Shown one piece after another: positions 44,083 through 55,101 of a stretch of DNA of 64,000 nt. Location of the stretch: positions 3,224,001 through 3,288,000 of the forward strand of contig JASSKH010000021.1 in NCBI GenBank assembly GCA_031763025.1. Reading direction: 5' to 3'. The notes beneath the pieces were generated by a model that made no database searches, was not told where the DNA came from, and saw nothing but the letters and a program-made list of their open reading frames with translations. The DNA comes from Macrocystis pyrifera (taxonomy: Eukaryota > Sar > Phaeophyceae > Laminariales > Laminariaceae). Each line of letters starts with the position of its first letter. The stretch's first letter is position 1. The translations under genes and the position numbers were made by a program.

Positions 44083-45535
44083 TCATCGACTTGCAGAAAG
44101 CGTACGACTCTGTCGACCGAGAACTGTTGTGGGAGGTACTCACACGCCTTGGTGTACCAACCAAGATGCTCACAATCATTCGCAATTTTCACGAAGGCAT
44201 GCGGGCTCGCGTGCGTGCGGATGACGGTGAACACTCGGACTGGTTCAATGTAACCCAGGGGCTGCGGCAAGGCTGCGTACTATCGTCGTTACTGTTCAAC
44301 GTGTTCTTCGCCGCTGCGATACACATCGTGCTGGTACGCCTCAGCAAAGACGAATGCATCGTAAGGGATTTGGTTCATCTCGAAGAGGGCAGGGTTGTCG
44401 GAAAAGAGGAACCGCTGGCATGCGTGCAAAGGGCCGTGTGGGGCATGTTGTATGCAGACGACGCAGGAATAATCTCGAAGTCGGCGGAAGGCCTTGCAAG
44501 AATGATGACAGTCATCGTGACTGTCTTGGAAGCAGTAGGTCTCACGGTATCCGAGAAGAAGACAGAGACGATGCTCCTACGAACACCGGATCAGACGTTT
44601 ACCACCTCACCGCTCGCGATCGAAGCTGCAGGCCAAAAGTATAAACAGACGACCCAGTTTTTGTACCTAGGAGGAATTATCCACGAGAACGCTGACCTCT
44701 CCTTCGAAATCGAGCGACGAATCCGTCTGATGCGGGCATGCCTCAAACGGTATGGTCCGGAACTGTACGATAGGACGAACGCACCGCTTAGTCTGAAAGT
44801 CCGGATGCTGAAGGCCGAGGTGATTGAGACCTTGCTGTACGGTAGCGTGACGTGGACCCTCAATGCGGACTACTTCGCCAAGCTTCGATCAGCCCACCAC
44901 GAAGTCCTTCTGCGAGTCATTGGTTTCCAGCGCCGACTACGCACCGACCACACCACCCTCTCGTATGCGAAGGCGTTCAAGATAACACGATGCGAAAGTA
45001 TCGAAACGACCATCCGTAAACGGCGACTCTTCTTTGCGGGGGCTGTGGTGCGGCAACACGAGGGGCGATTGCCCAGTCGGTTGATGTTCGGGACGATCGC
45101 TGGTGGGGGGAGCCCGAAACCAGGCGGGCAGCCCAAGACTTGGCCTAGGGCCATTGCTGAGGACCTTAGAGTGTTCAAAGCCACCGAGGGATCAACGGAA
45201 GACTCCCCCTTAGTCTTTGGAGTTGGGACCGCACTGTGGCCCACTGCAGCAAAACAGACGGGAAAGTGGTACCGGGGAATCCTCGAAGCTGCTGAACAGT
45301 TCATGGGCAGGTGGCACGAGGCTGAGGCAAAGCTGAGTAGACAGCGCCGTGCATCCGCTGCAGGTAGTGTTAGAGGGAATGGGGGGGGGGTAACAGCAGG
45401 AGGGGTAGAGGGAACACCGTACAAGTGTATGGGGGCAGGGGGGGGAACAGGAGGAGTAGAAGGGAAACCGCGGTAGAAGAGAGTAGCAGAGAGACCGCAG
45501 ATAGGATAGCAAGGTAACAGGCCGACTAATAGGTT
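44083..45535 (+). pseudogene. LINE-A2 second half of RT and C-terminal domain
   Basis: An open frame from [16 protein letters not shown] through [53 protein letters not shown] and [10 protein letters not shown] to [10 protein letters not shown] and [14 protein letters not shown]-run change near 45383 shifts the tail. SSLLF replaces the usual SPLLF of the RT block. It continues 37620-39910 after excision of copia A from the reading. It is nearly identical to the minus-strand copy at 32823-34225. Confidence 0.92.
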
Positions 45536-46119
45536 GGACTTGTCTTTGCTACTCGTACCGCCAACGGCTGCGGCCGTTCGGTATGCATTTTGATTTTTTT
45601 CCCTTCTTATCCTTATGAAAGAAGTACTACGTAGTGGGTGGGTGACGAGCGTATTTTGGCCCACTCACTATTGCTCTTTGTACTTAGCTAAGTGTTCACC
45701 GGGATACATAGTCCCCTTTTTCCTTCTCGTATCTTTCCCCTTGCACGTCCTTTTTGGCTCATGCTCGGGGTAAGTATGTATGTGTCTGAGCTTTGGCTTC
45801 CCATTTTATTTATTTATTTGGGATTATTCTCCTTTTCTTTTTCTTTTTCTTGTTCTTTTTCGGTTTGGTTTTTTCGTTGCTTCTCTTTCATTATGGTGTA
45901 TTTTGGTTGCTGGCGTATGTATGTATGTTGTGTCGGTCGCACCTAGTGCGAAGGCATGGTATTGCGTAGGCTATTAATGCATTACGGTGTTTTATCTCTG
46001 TGTCGTAGTCTGTGACCACAGAGCTCGTATCTTTCTAGGGTGAAGAATCAGCACGGACACTGGGCTTGCTGGATGTCGACGAGTAGAAGAACGGTTTAAT
46101 GTGAAGAACACACACACAC

Positions 46120-47519
46120 CGGTACGAAATAGAGTCGTTTTATTACGTTGATCTGTTCGGTCTTAACAACCATATTTCACCTCTATTCGGATCGCATAAC
46201 CTTGAATCAACCACACATCTTTGGAGCCGGGATAATGGGGCCTGAATAAGGCAAACTCCCTGTTAATATGTAGCTATACCATATAGTCATCAAACTTGCG
46301 CCTTATTATTAATAGGACTGCTGTAGCAGCATGAACTACAGCAGTTTATGCCTACGATTATTCATAAATAGCGGCATATAGTCAAGTATCGGTATGTATG
46401 AAGTACAGCAGTATTCACCTACGAATAAGAAAACCTGCTTCGAGCGCCACACTTAAACCTACAGTAAACACCTAAACGAGTACCAGGTATGAGCGGACAT
46501 GTTGCCCTGCTGGACGGACCGTACAAAGATATCATGATAAATTACATACTACCACTACGAACTGGGCCAGCCTTCCAACGCACCTGGTTTTGTCAATGTG
46601 GTGTCATAAGCACACAAAACAAGGGGGGGAGGTTGATAGGTTGCTTTGTTTGGGTGAGTATGAGGTATACATTATCGCATACGCGACGGTAAATGTTCAA
46701 TGCTGCAAGGGTAGCGATAACGATGGACCTGGCACAAAATTGAGTACTGGTACGCAGGAACCTCGAAAACCTAAGAAAACAAAGTAGCCCATCAGAAATA
46801 CAACTGAGTAGCAGGAAGAGTGCTTGGCTGAATTAGGTGCACCACAGGTTGTGTTAGTAGTTGACGATTCAACCACAATACTGCTGATTATCAAGCGAGT
46901 ATAGTCCTCTGCGTGCATTGCTGTAGTTCGTGGTGGTACACTATTGTTGTTATTTTGCTTGCCCGTCAAAAACAACCCTGGTGCATGGAAAATAAGGGAG
47001 CGATACAGAAAGGACCACACTCGGTATGCACCCACGCAAACGTCCTCACTAGGTATATACACGGTGATCTGACAACTTTTGTTAGTCCGTGGCTTCCGCT
47101 GTGGAGCAGGGATGAACTAAAGCCACACACACAGTACACAGACCTTGCACGAACTGACAACGATAATACCACAGCAGCAGCGTAAGATTAGCACAACGGT
47201 GGCAATATACCGGTATTCTGCACCTGTTGCTCGGGAGTGAGTTGCCATCTTTGCACGCGTTCATGTTATTCACAGCCTGATTTGCACGTATCAACCATAG
47301 GGGTTGTATGCTAGTACGTTTAGTATTCTTGGCACAAAAGGAAGCGTGGGATGTTGTTCGAGTTGCATGACGGATAGTACTCTGGGCCTTCTTGGTATGA
47401 TAGCATGCCTGAGATATTGGCATGACGGCTGTTGTTGGGGTTGTATAACAGTATGCTTGGTACTCTTGGGATGATAACATTCTGGGGAGTGAGAACTTGT
47501 CATTACTAGCGGGCAGGAT
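46120..47519. other. Left arm of inverted duplication, non-coding
   Basis: From about 46320 this DNA is the inverted counterpart of 62750-63140, for example CGAATAAGAAAACC near 46423 against GGTTCTCTTATTCG near 62947, and GAGCGGACATGTTG against CAACATGTCCGCTC. The arms are diverged (roughly 75-80%). No gene recognised; a G-run is at 46623-46629. Confidence 0.6.
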
Positions 47520-47870
47520 GGCGAGGTGAGCGCCCCCGCGGACTGACCTCAGTGAAGGTGAGCACTGATGAGCGTAGCGCCTTGCAAGTGAAGGTAAGCA
47601 CTTGTCATTGTGCTATCGCTGAGAGGGGAGGTGAAGGTGAGCCCTTCCCTCAGGATTGGATGATGTGGGGATTCCAGGAGTTCGGCAGGTTTGTGTGCTG
47701 TTGAGTGTCATGGGGTCTGGTTTTGTGGCGAGGTGAGCGCCCCCGAGGGTTGAGTTCAGTGAAGGTAAACACTAAGGGCATACCTGGTAGCATTTTGACA
47801 GTGAAGGTGAGCACTTGTCGTTATAGGGGCAGATGATGGTGAGCTCTCCCCTGAGACGCGAGTTTTGGTG
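47520..47870. repeat. Hairpin array HA1 with conserved AAGGTGAG loop
   Basis: Eight or so small hairpins share a loop (A)AGGT(G/A)AG but have different self-complementary stems. Examples: GGCG-AGGTGAG-CGCC (47520-47534), TCAGTG-AAGGTGAG-CACTGA (47549-47568), CAAGTG-AAGGTAAG-CACTTG (47585-47604), GGCG-AGGTGAG-CGCC (47727-47741), AGTG-AAGGTAAA-CACT (47758-47773). A GGGG..CCCC hairpin with GATGGTGAGC in its loop is near 47826-47851. Inverted copies lie at 61897-62745. Confidence 0.85.
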
Positions 47871-48030
47871 GGTGTGTGGGGGTTTTGGTTTGTGTTTACT
47901 CCGTTACATAATCAGTAATGGGTATCATAGCATCATACCACTTACAACTTGAATGCACTCACTGTGGTTACATAACGGGTAATTGACACGACAGCACCGT
48001 ACCACTTACAACTTGACGCATTCATTTTCG

Positions 48031-48860
48031 CTCAGACGACGTGAGGTGTGCCGTCGTTAACCCCTTTAGTACCGCAGTCCCGATTTGGGGACAAACCAGT
48101 CTAATTCCAAGTGATTTGTCCCCAAAACGGGACTGCGGTACTATAAGGGTTAAGGAAAAGTCTATGTCACTTATGCTCAGACGACGTGAGGTTATGTGCC
48201 GTCGTCAGGGCAAAGGTTGTGCTACTCATGGTATTGAATACTACAGCACCGTACCACTTACCACTTACCACTTAGGTACATTCACAGCAGTTATGTACCG
48301 TCGTCAGGGCAAAGGCTGTGCTACTCATGGTATCGGATACTACAGCACCGTACCACTTATCACTTGGATACATCCACAGCAGTTATGTGCCGTCGTTGTG
48401 GCAAAGGCTATGTCACTTGTGCTCAGACGACGTGAGGGTATGTGCCGTCGTTAGGGCTAAGGCTGTGCCACTTATTCCCAGACGACGTGAGGTGCTATGC
48501 CGTCATTGTGGCAAACGGCTCTGCCAATTTGGCCTAGGCGACGTGAAAGTTTGGGCCGCCGCTGCGCCAAAGGAAATACCTTGTTTGATCAGCCGACGTG
48601 ATATTGTGTGTCACCGTCATAGCAAAGGCAGGCGGTGGGAGGCAGCTCCCGGCGCCGTAGCAGTGTGCTACACCTAATTTATTGTCCGGACGCTGTACCA
48701 CGTTCGCCCAGCCGACGTGAGGTAGTGTTATGTCGTCACTGTGGCAAACGGCTGTCATTTTGGCCTGGAAGGCGTGAGGTTTAGCGCCGCCGCTGCGGCA
48801 AAGGATTTGCCACGTTAGCGCAGACGACGTGAGGTTGGGGGGCGTCGTCAAAGGCGGGCA
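48031..48860. repeat. Hairpin array HA2 with conserved TGAGGT loop
   Basis: Imperfect tandem units of about 55-60 bp. The core is GACGACG-TGAGGT(n)-CGTCGTC, then RGGCAAAGGCTGTGCCACTT. Clear hairpins: 48036-48057, 48180-48206, 48823-48849. One unit has a changed but still paired stem: GGCG-TGAGGTTTAG-CGCC (48771-48788). Some units lack the first half (48290-48310). Non-coding; short ORFs are by-products. Confidence 0.85.
48057..48153. mobile_element. 89-bp MITE with TTAA target duplication
   Basis: TTAA at 48057-48060 and 48150-48153 flank 48061-48149. The ends are about 35-bp imperfect inverted repeats: CCCCTTTAGTACCGCAGTCC on the left, the complement of GGACTGCGGTACTATAAGGG on the right, each continuing through CCC/GGG and TTTGGGGACAAA. 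TTAA targets and CCCTTT-like ends are hallmarks of piggyBac-type elements. The insertion interrupts an HA2 unit at GCCGTCGTTAA. Far too small to encode a transposase. Confidence 0.85.
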
Positions 48861-49870
48861 GTGGGTGGCCGAGGATGATACCCTGCCCTGTAGCAATGTG
48901 TATGTATCTGACATCTGTTTTTCCACGAGTATTTGGCCTGGGTGCTCCGATATCAGACGCGCAAAGAGCTCTGTATGACCTATAAAGGGCACCTGGTTGG
49001 CCTATTGCGCCGGTTCGTATTTTGACACAGCTCTGTGCATGACATTGACGAGCAAGCACGCACGTGCGCGCACCGTATCCGGGTGCGGTCGCGTAGCTTG
49101 TCACTACAGCAGTTTGGATGTTGCCCACGATGAACTAAGGAACTGCAAGTCCTCTTTCAGTACAGTGTGTAGTACTGGGGGTATCCATACATACAAAGTA
49201 ACGGTACAAAGAAATGCTGCACTATCGTTCAGGTGTGCACCAAACAATTGTTTCTGTACGTGATTGATGTTTTTGCAGAGCCTATCTCTGCTTAATGCAC
49301 GAATATCCAAGAGTTAATACCATTAATATGCACTTGTGCGGTGGTGTGTTTGATTTGGTGTGCAGATGAGTTTTTCAATTGTTCCAAGCACGCTCTCACG
49401 TACCACCGTATCCTGATTGCTGCAGTTTTCAGGAGGATGAACGACGGAAGGAAAAACGAAACATAAAGGGGATATATCTAAGTGTGTCTACATGTTAAAG
49501 TTAAACCCCCTACGTACACACCTGCGCATATTTATTCGGAACGTCTTTAAACACCTATGCAGACCGTCTGATACGCGCTTCGAGCCAGGAAATAAACCGC
49601 GTTACCGGGTATAACAACGGTAATATGTGGCCGGAACGAAATGGTTGAATACGCTAATCGAGACGGTACTGAGTGTAGGATGCAGAATGTATGCCTGACA
49701 CAGAATCCGAACCGTATCCACGACACCAGGAATCGGCCAAAGCAACAGTTTAGCGTTCCACCGAAAATAGTTGTCGTTTATCCAGTGGATGTGTCACAGT
49801 GATAGACACAGGACAGAGTGGATGAAGTTATTCTTCGATGTCTTGCGTTCGCTCAGCCGAGTGAAACGCA
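48861..49870. other. Gene-poor stretch
   Basis: No recognisable coding sequence, RNA gene or repeat. Confidence 0.5.
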
Positions 49871-50092
49871 AGGGGGGGCGGGGAGAGCACATCCAAGGTA
49901 AGGGGATTACTGCTGTCCACCCAACCCTTGGCAGAGAATGTCTTAGATAAGGGGACTACTGTACTTTGGGCGGTCAACCCAAGGGGGGGGGGGCAGAGCA
50001 CATCCAAGGTAAGGGGATTACTGCTGTCAACCCAACCCTTGGCAGAGAATGTCTTAGATAAGGGGACTACCGTACTTTGGGCGGTCAACCCA
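49871..50092. repeat. About 111-bp tandem duplication
   Basis: Two near-identical units share AGAGCACATCCAAGGTAAGG, CAACCCTTGGCAGAGAATG and TTTGGGCGGTCAACCCAA, each preceded by a G-run (49872-49878 and 49983-49992). Non-coding. Confidence 0.9.
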
Positions 50093-53000
50093 ACCCGGGG
50101 TTGGGTCGCTCCTACCTAGGATGAAAACGCGCATCTACGTGAAGGATATCCAAGGTAAGGATTTCTGTGAGCGGTCGTGGAGTTCTCCTACGAGGAAGAG
50201 GTTAATAGGTTAATCAACACCAAGGTACATGGGTGATTCAGGAAGCGGACAATCGACCCCAAGGTGAAGACGTTGGAAGTAATAAAACAATCGACTCCAA
50301 AAGCATATAGGGATCGCTCCGAAACGCGAAGCAGACGAGAGTGGAGTTCCTATTCTCCTGGCGACCGTCCTCCAAGATCGAATGCTCGAAAATAATGTGA
50401 AAATGATGGGAGGCGGCTCTATGAGTTAATTGATTGCCACAACCCTTGAGAAATTCGGGAGTGTGATCAATGTCGCGAAAGCAGAAGGCTTTTTAAACTG
50501 TGTGCCACTCTTGAGGCAAACTAGGAGGGTCATCAATGAGACACAAAGGCTACTGGATCCGGAATTATCACGGATATGGCGAAGAAGGTAAGTAGAGCCA
50601 AGCCCAACGAAACCGGAGTTAAAGGTAACCGGCCCCAGAGCCACCACGGGTACTACGAAGGAGGTGACAGAGTCACGCTCAACGAAGTCAGAGAGAACGG
50701 TAACTGGCTGGTAAACGGCGCCCAACGCTAAGAATGGACCGGCGTGTCTCGACAACTATTTGCACGAGTGGGAGTGGCCAATTCAGGGGTAAGTCCATAA
50801 CACTACAAGATCAACGCTATCCTCAACTTGCTCAGGCCAACGTACTGGGAAAGGTGAGCCCCTTGGTTAGCGTGGCATGGTACCGGTGAGCACGTGCCTC
50901 AATACCGGCCACTAGCACAACGAACGAACCTGTCCCGGCCAGACAGAAACATCCAACACATGCGAGTGATTGAGAACAAAGAAAGGGTATCGCCAGGTAC
51001 ACACGAACACCGAGCGTGCCATCGAGTGTAAGGTCGCCTTGAGTCAATCAGGCAAGAGTCAATCAGGCAAAGCTGGGCGGTCGTCCGCGCCACAGGAGGT
51101 GAGTGCGCTGTTGAGGTCGGTGAACTAATTTAGACGGTTTGTCTGGGGAAGGGAGTTGCCCGTCGTCGACTCGGCTGTTCAAAAGTCAGAGACTTTCCTG
51201 CATGCGGCGCAGAAGAGATCTGCGATTCATCGAATGGGCCACGGACCTGTAGTAGTCACCCTGAGCTCGTCACCTGCTCCCGAATACCTGGTCAAGGCTG
51301 GCGTGTTCTGCTTTGAGGTGATAGGTTCAGGGAGGTTTTTCCAGACAATGCACCTTGTGGTCAAACGTACTGAGGTCCGGAGGGACTAGCATCGGACGGA
51401 TTTATCCTTGCAGCGCTTGTTGCAGACAAAGGTATTGCACCGGCAACAGAGAGTGATACAGGAATTAGAGGCAAACGTATTGTGTACACATCAGGTGCCT
51501 ACTGTTACGCATGCATACAACCTGTAAAAACGCGCTCGAAACCAGATAATTAACCGCGTTGTGACCCCCATAACATGCCTGATCAATCAACTTCGATGGT
51601 TGTTAAGACGACTGCAATTACGGAAACTTGTGACATTCTTGATGTTGCCGAGTCACTACTGCCGTAGCTGTGGATTATCTCCAAGGGCGACGAGACGGCA
51701 CGAGGGGCTCGTAAGCCAACCCTCTGCCCTATCAACCCAAGTAATCGATACAGTGCAGAATTCGCGTCTGTTAAAGGGAGATCATGGAAGAGGTTCTTCC
51801 ATGGTGGAGTGCTGCCACGGAAACACGAATATTCTTAGTCGGGCCTGTGGGTCAGGTGAAGAGGCAAAGATGAAGATGGATGGTACTTGCAATACCACGA
51901 AGGTATACGCCGGCAAACTCTTAATAACGAGGACTCAAAGCTAGCTACATTGAAGCCATTGATACCGGAGTTGTTCGCCTTGGTTCGCAACACGTTTGGT
52001 GGTCTGGGCGTGGCATGCCCAACTTTTCTGACCCAGGGCAAGCGTAAGTAGCCCACGTTAGCCAAGGACGTAAAGTATGTGCTCTTATATAAGCGCAGGA
52101 GTAGCAAATGGGTGACCACGTAAGTGGTAGTATCACTCACTATTATTGCACCCTACAATCGTGGAAGGTCCCTGAGATGTACATATCAGACCTTCAGCAG
52201 GGGCTGCAAGCAGGTAATAGTTTCGAGTATGTGTTGTCCTTGGTGGAAGAAGCGAGCACATCTTATTCTCACGTGTCCTGTGCCGTCGCAGGAGGCACTC
52301 GCGGCAAAATCTCACACTGAGCGATGTGCGTTTCGGAATCGCTATTGTTGGACCGGGGCGATGCAGGGGGGGAGTTTACAGCCGTGAACCCCCTGTGCCA
52401 GTCGCTAAGAGTGTCGGTGTGCTACGGTCTCGTCAACCACACCCGAGGGCAGGGATCTGTCGAACTATGCGAGAGTGGCTACAGAAAGCATTATCGGGAC
52501 TCTGCAAGTCTTCACCTCTTCAGTGAACCGAAGAAGTACTCTCCGAGTGATGGATTCGGCGTTTCACCCCAGGTCTTTACCCACCATGCGTTCTGTTTAC
52601 GTTAGTCAGGCCCGTCACTGATGGGTATCAGGCCGAGGCTAAACGTTTGTCATGCCTGCCATTGATTATTGTGATGCCTGTCATTGCGTTTGACAAAGTT
52701 TACGTGAACGGGTGCATTGCCAAACCGAGGACGACGGTCTTCGCAGTGGGCATCACGACATTTCATGAATGCTCCGACCTGGCAATGCCGTCGATATGGC
52801 TCGCGCACCTGGTCGGGGGATCGGATAGAAGACTTGCCGAGAAATACACTTTGGCGGAAACCGTTGTACACGATGACCGATCGCAAGCTCTCGGGGGACG
52901 TCGCAAACACGTGAGTATGCAAGTACGTTTTAACTGGGTTGACTGGAATCTTCGACAGTATTACTCAGCTGCAGCTGCACGTATTCCTGGTGGACACACG

Positions 53001-53556
53001 TAAGTATGGGAGTAGCCTCCGGATGAGGTGAGTACAGGTTTCACTTCCAGGCAGCTGTATAGATTTCACGCTTTGTATGGACTGCACCAGGGATCAGACT
53101 GCCGTTCTCGCCCGCCGGAGATATCAATAAGGAAAGAGCGAGAAACAGCTTCCAGAGTAGCGAGCGAGACACACCGGCTAGATACCAAGGTCCGCAGGGA
53201 GTTTCCAGACGTTCGAAGGCGGCAAACGTTCATCGAAGAAGTGTACGACGTCAGCCATTAATCGCGGTGAGTGGGGTGTCCAGATAGCAGTTCAAGCGTC
53301 ATGTTTAAACTGGAGGGAGCAGCTGGCGACAACTTCAGCCTAAACCGTTCGTTCAAGCGGTGGGTCTGGCTGGAAATTGGAAGAACATATGGAGGAGTGG
53401 AATCGCCGGAGCTACAGTGGAGGAAAGCCTAAACCGTTGGTCCAAACGGCGGGTCTGGCGGGGATGGAATGGGCAGGGGGGGAGAAAGGGGAGGAGCTCC
53501 GTCATCCGGGGCCGCGCTTTCTTAAGATCTCGAAGATAGCACCAGACTTGGGGGGG
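50093..53556 (+). pseudogene. Degraded copia-like internal region before LTR2
   Basis: Weak, multiply frameshifted coding signal on the plus strand. About 50430-50585 reads ATTLEKFGSVINVAKAEGF and onward to a stop. 52210-52400 reads SLVEEASTSYSHV and, after a break, AGGEFTAVNPLCQSL. The second resembles the copia integrase segment containing GGEF and the catalytic Asp region. 52690-52880 reads like a diverged post-integrase region. Donor-like GGTAAG/GGTGAG sequences are scattered through it. The position directly before a polypurine tract and LTR2 fits the 3' part of an LTR2 element, but RT and RNase H are not seen. Family assignment is tentative. Confidence 0.4.
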
Positions 53557-54072
53557 TGTTGCGGCGGAGGGACGTGGGAGCAATCTAAAGTACGACGGGT
53601 CGAGGCATGAAGCCACGAGTCGTCGGGCGCAGAGTAGTGGCGGATCACTCTGTGGGTGTGGGACTTGCGTTTCATTTAGCAGACAGTTTCAGTCTGCTGA
53701 ATGTCAAACGCCTGACCAAGGTGTACAACGCATGCCGCGTTGTGGCCAACACCGAGTGTCTTTAGACGCTACCCAGGCAAGGAAGAGAGTACGTGCAAAA
53801 CCTAAAAAGTGGATTAAAGGACTGAAAACCAAAGGATTGAAGGATTAAAGGCTAAACCGACTGTTCGCTCGCATATACGCATCGTTACGCGTGATAACGG
53901 GCATAATCGAGTATCTGCATCGCTCGCAATCGAGGGTTTTGGTCATCGTTTGCTTCGCTCTCGCCTGAGCGAAGCCCTGTAGCCACTGGAACTGCCGAAG
54001 AGTCCAACGTACGAACTGAGGAGGCGAGTCAGGTGAGCGTTGACAGCTCACCCCGGGGAGCTTGCCGTAACA
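53557..54072 (+). repeat. LTR2 copy b
   Basis: 516 bp, ends TGTTGCGGC / GCCGTAACA. It is preceded by a G-run (53550-53556) that fits a polypurine tract, so this is probably a 3' LTR. It differs from copy a (29496-30011) at about 20 positions. It carries the same 8-bp hairpin (53952-53975). Confidence 0.85.
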
Positions 54073-54651
54073 GTACTACTGCCTGGTGAGAAAAAAAAAA
54101 ACAGAAAAAATGTAAACGATGGCTGCTTCTCTCGTGATGGTGTACCCGCCAGTCATGAGTCTCCGTGTGCCGTCACGCTGCCGTTCTTCATGGCCGCCTC
54201 ATTGCCATAGCCCAATCCACCCGCTCCTTTGCGCACGTGCTCTCGTTGCCACTCCCTTCAAGTCGGTTGCCCTTCCCCCCCCGTCCCGAAAAACGAAATG
54301 CTCCTCGCACTTGCGGTTCTGATTTAAAAAACATAAATTCTCGCGCAGGGTGAGCTCAATCCTTCTCTTCCCCGCTCGTCGACGCTCTGTCCCCTCCTCC
54401 TTCGTCGTCGAATCCAGCCTCCTACCGGCGCAATAGACCGCGCCGTCGTTTGGCTTGTGGTGGCGCCTGCCTCCACACACGGACATCCCGATGTACCGTT
54501 GCTGCTCTGCCGCTGCTGCCTAAAAAAAGACGCGCGAATCGTTGGCGTACGGTTATATGGCGTGCTCCTCCGACCGTGTCAGGATGGCTTTTAAGATTTG
54601 GCATGGGCCACGATTTTTTATCAGATTTTTATTGACTGTCGACCTGTAGTC
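54073..54651. other. Gene-poor stretch
   Basis: A-run at 54090-54101, then C/T-rich sequence with short ORFs. Nothing recognised. Confidence 0.5.
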
Positions 54652-54961
54652 TACCCCGGTGGCTGGTAGGTGGTCCGCGTGCCTGTCAAGACCAATTTCG
54701 TAAGTTCAAGTCCCACCGAGTGCATGCTCATAGGGACTTTTTCTTGAATAAAAAATTGATAAGCGGAAAGCGCTAAAGCGTGAGTTGGCTACATTCGATA
54801 AAAAATCGACGAGCAGTGGGAATGCTGAACCCTATGCGCGACAAAAAATAAAGGCACGTACCGGGGGGAAGTGACGACACCTGTGACCACGGCTTGTCCA
54901 GAAGATCGTCGAGGGTAAAACCTCCTACGAGTGGGCTGGGAAGTAAAAGTGAAAAAAAAAA
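54652..54961 (+). mobile_element. SINE1 copy d (full length, plus strand)
   Basis: Head at about 54652. A box TGGCTGGTAGGTGG, with one base fewer than in the other copies. B box GTTCAAGTCC at about 54709. The body ends AAGTAAAAGTGA, then an A tail. This is the easiest copy to read in sense orientation. Confidence 0.88.
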
Positions 54962-54968
54962 CAGAAAC

Positions 54969-55101
54969 GGGGGTCTGAATTTGCTACTACGGTTATGTCA
55001 CGGCCAGCAGGGGACATTTCACCATTTTATTTGTGAGCCCGTAGTTATAGTACCTCGGAAGGATAGCATAGAAGGGGGTCGACTAAACGTGCGTGGGTAG
55101 A
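54969..55101 (-). repeat. tRNA-Glu-like repeat (SINE2), distal part
   Basis: The reverse complement of 63693-63813 (for example GTCGACTAAACGTGCGT against ACGCACGTTTAGTCGAC). It continues the repeat at 56103-56513 once the 1.0-kb TIR element between them is removed. Confidence 0.8.

Larger units (their letters stand above)
37458..46119 (+). mobile_element. LINE-A2 copy, near full length, split by copia A
   Basis: Consists of 37458-39910 and 44083-46119. The two halves join within the RT motif FIDLQKAYD across the copia A insertion. The 5' UTR is about 160 bp, and the 3' UTR of about 580 bp ends in a CA microsatellite (46108-46119). Overall it is very similar to the minus-strand copy at 32230-36712. 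Several homopolymer indels break the ORF. Confidence 0.93.

Noticed and set aside
47520-48860. CRISPR array
   Set aside because: Units are imperfect and abut without unique spacers of fixed size, stems vary, no cas-like gene is present, and the context is eukaryotic.
53377-53610. 77-codon plus-strand ORF before LTR2
   Set aside because: It spans the polypurine tract and the LTR boundary, so it is unlikely to be a gene.
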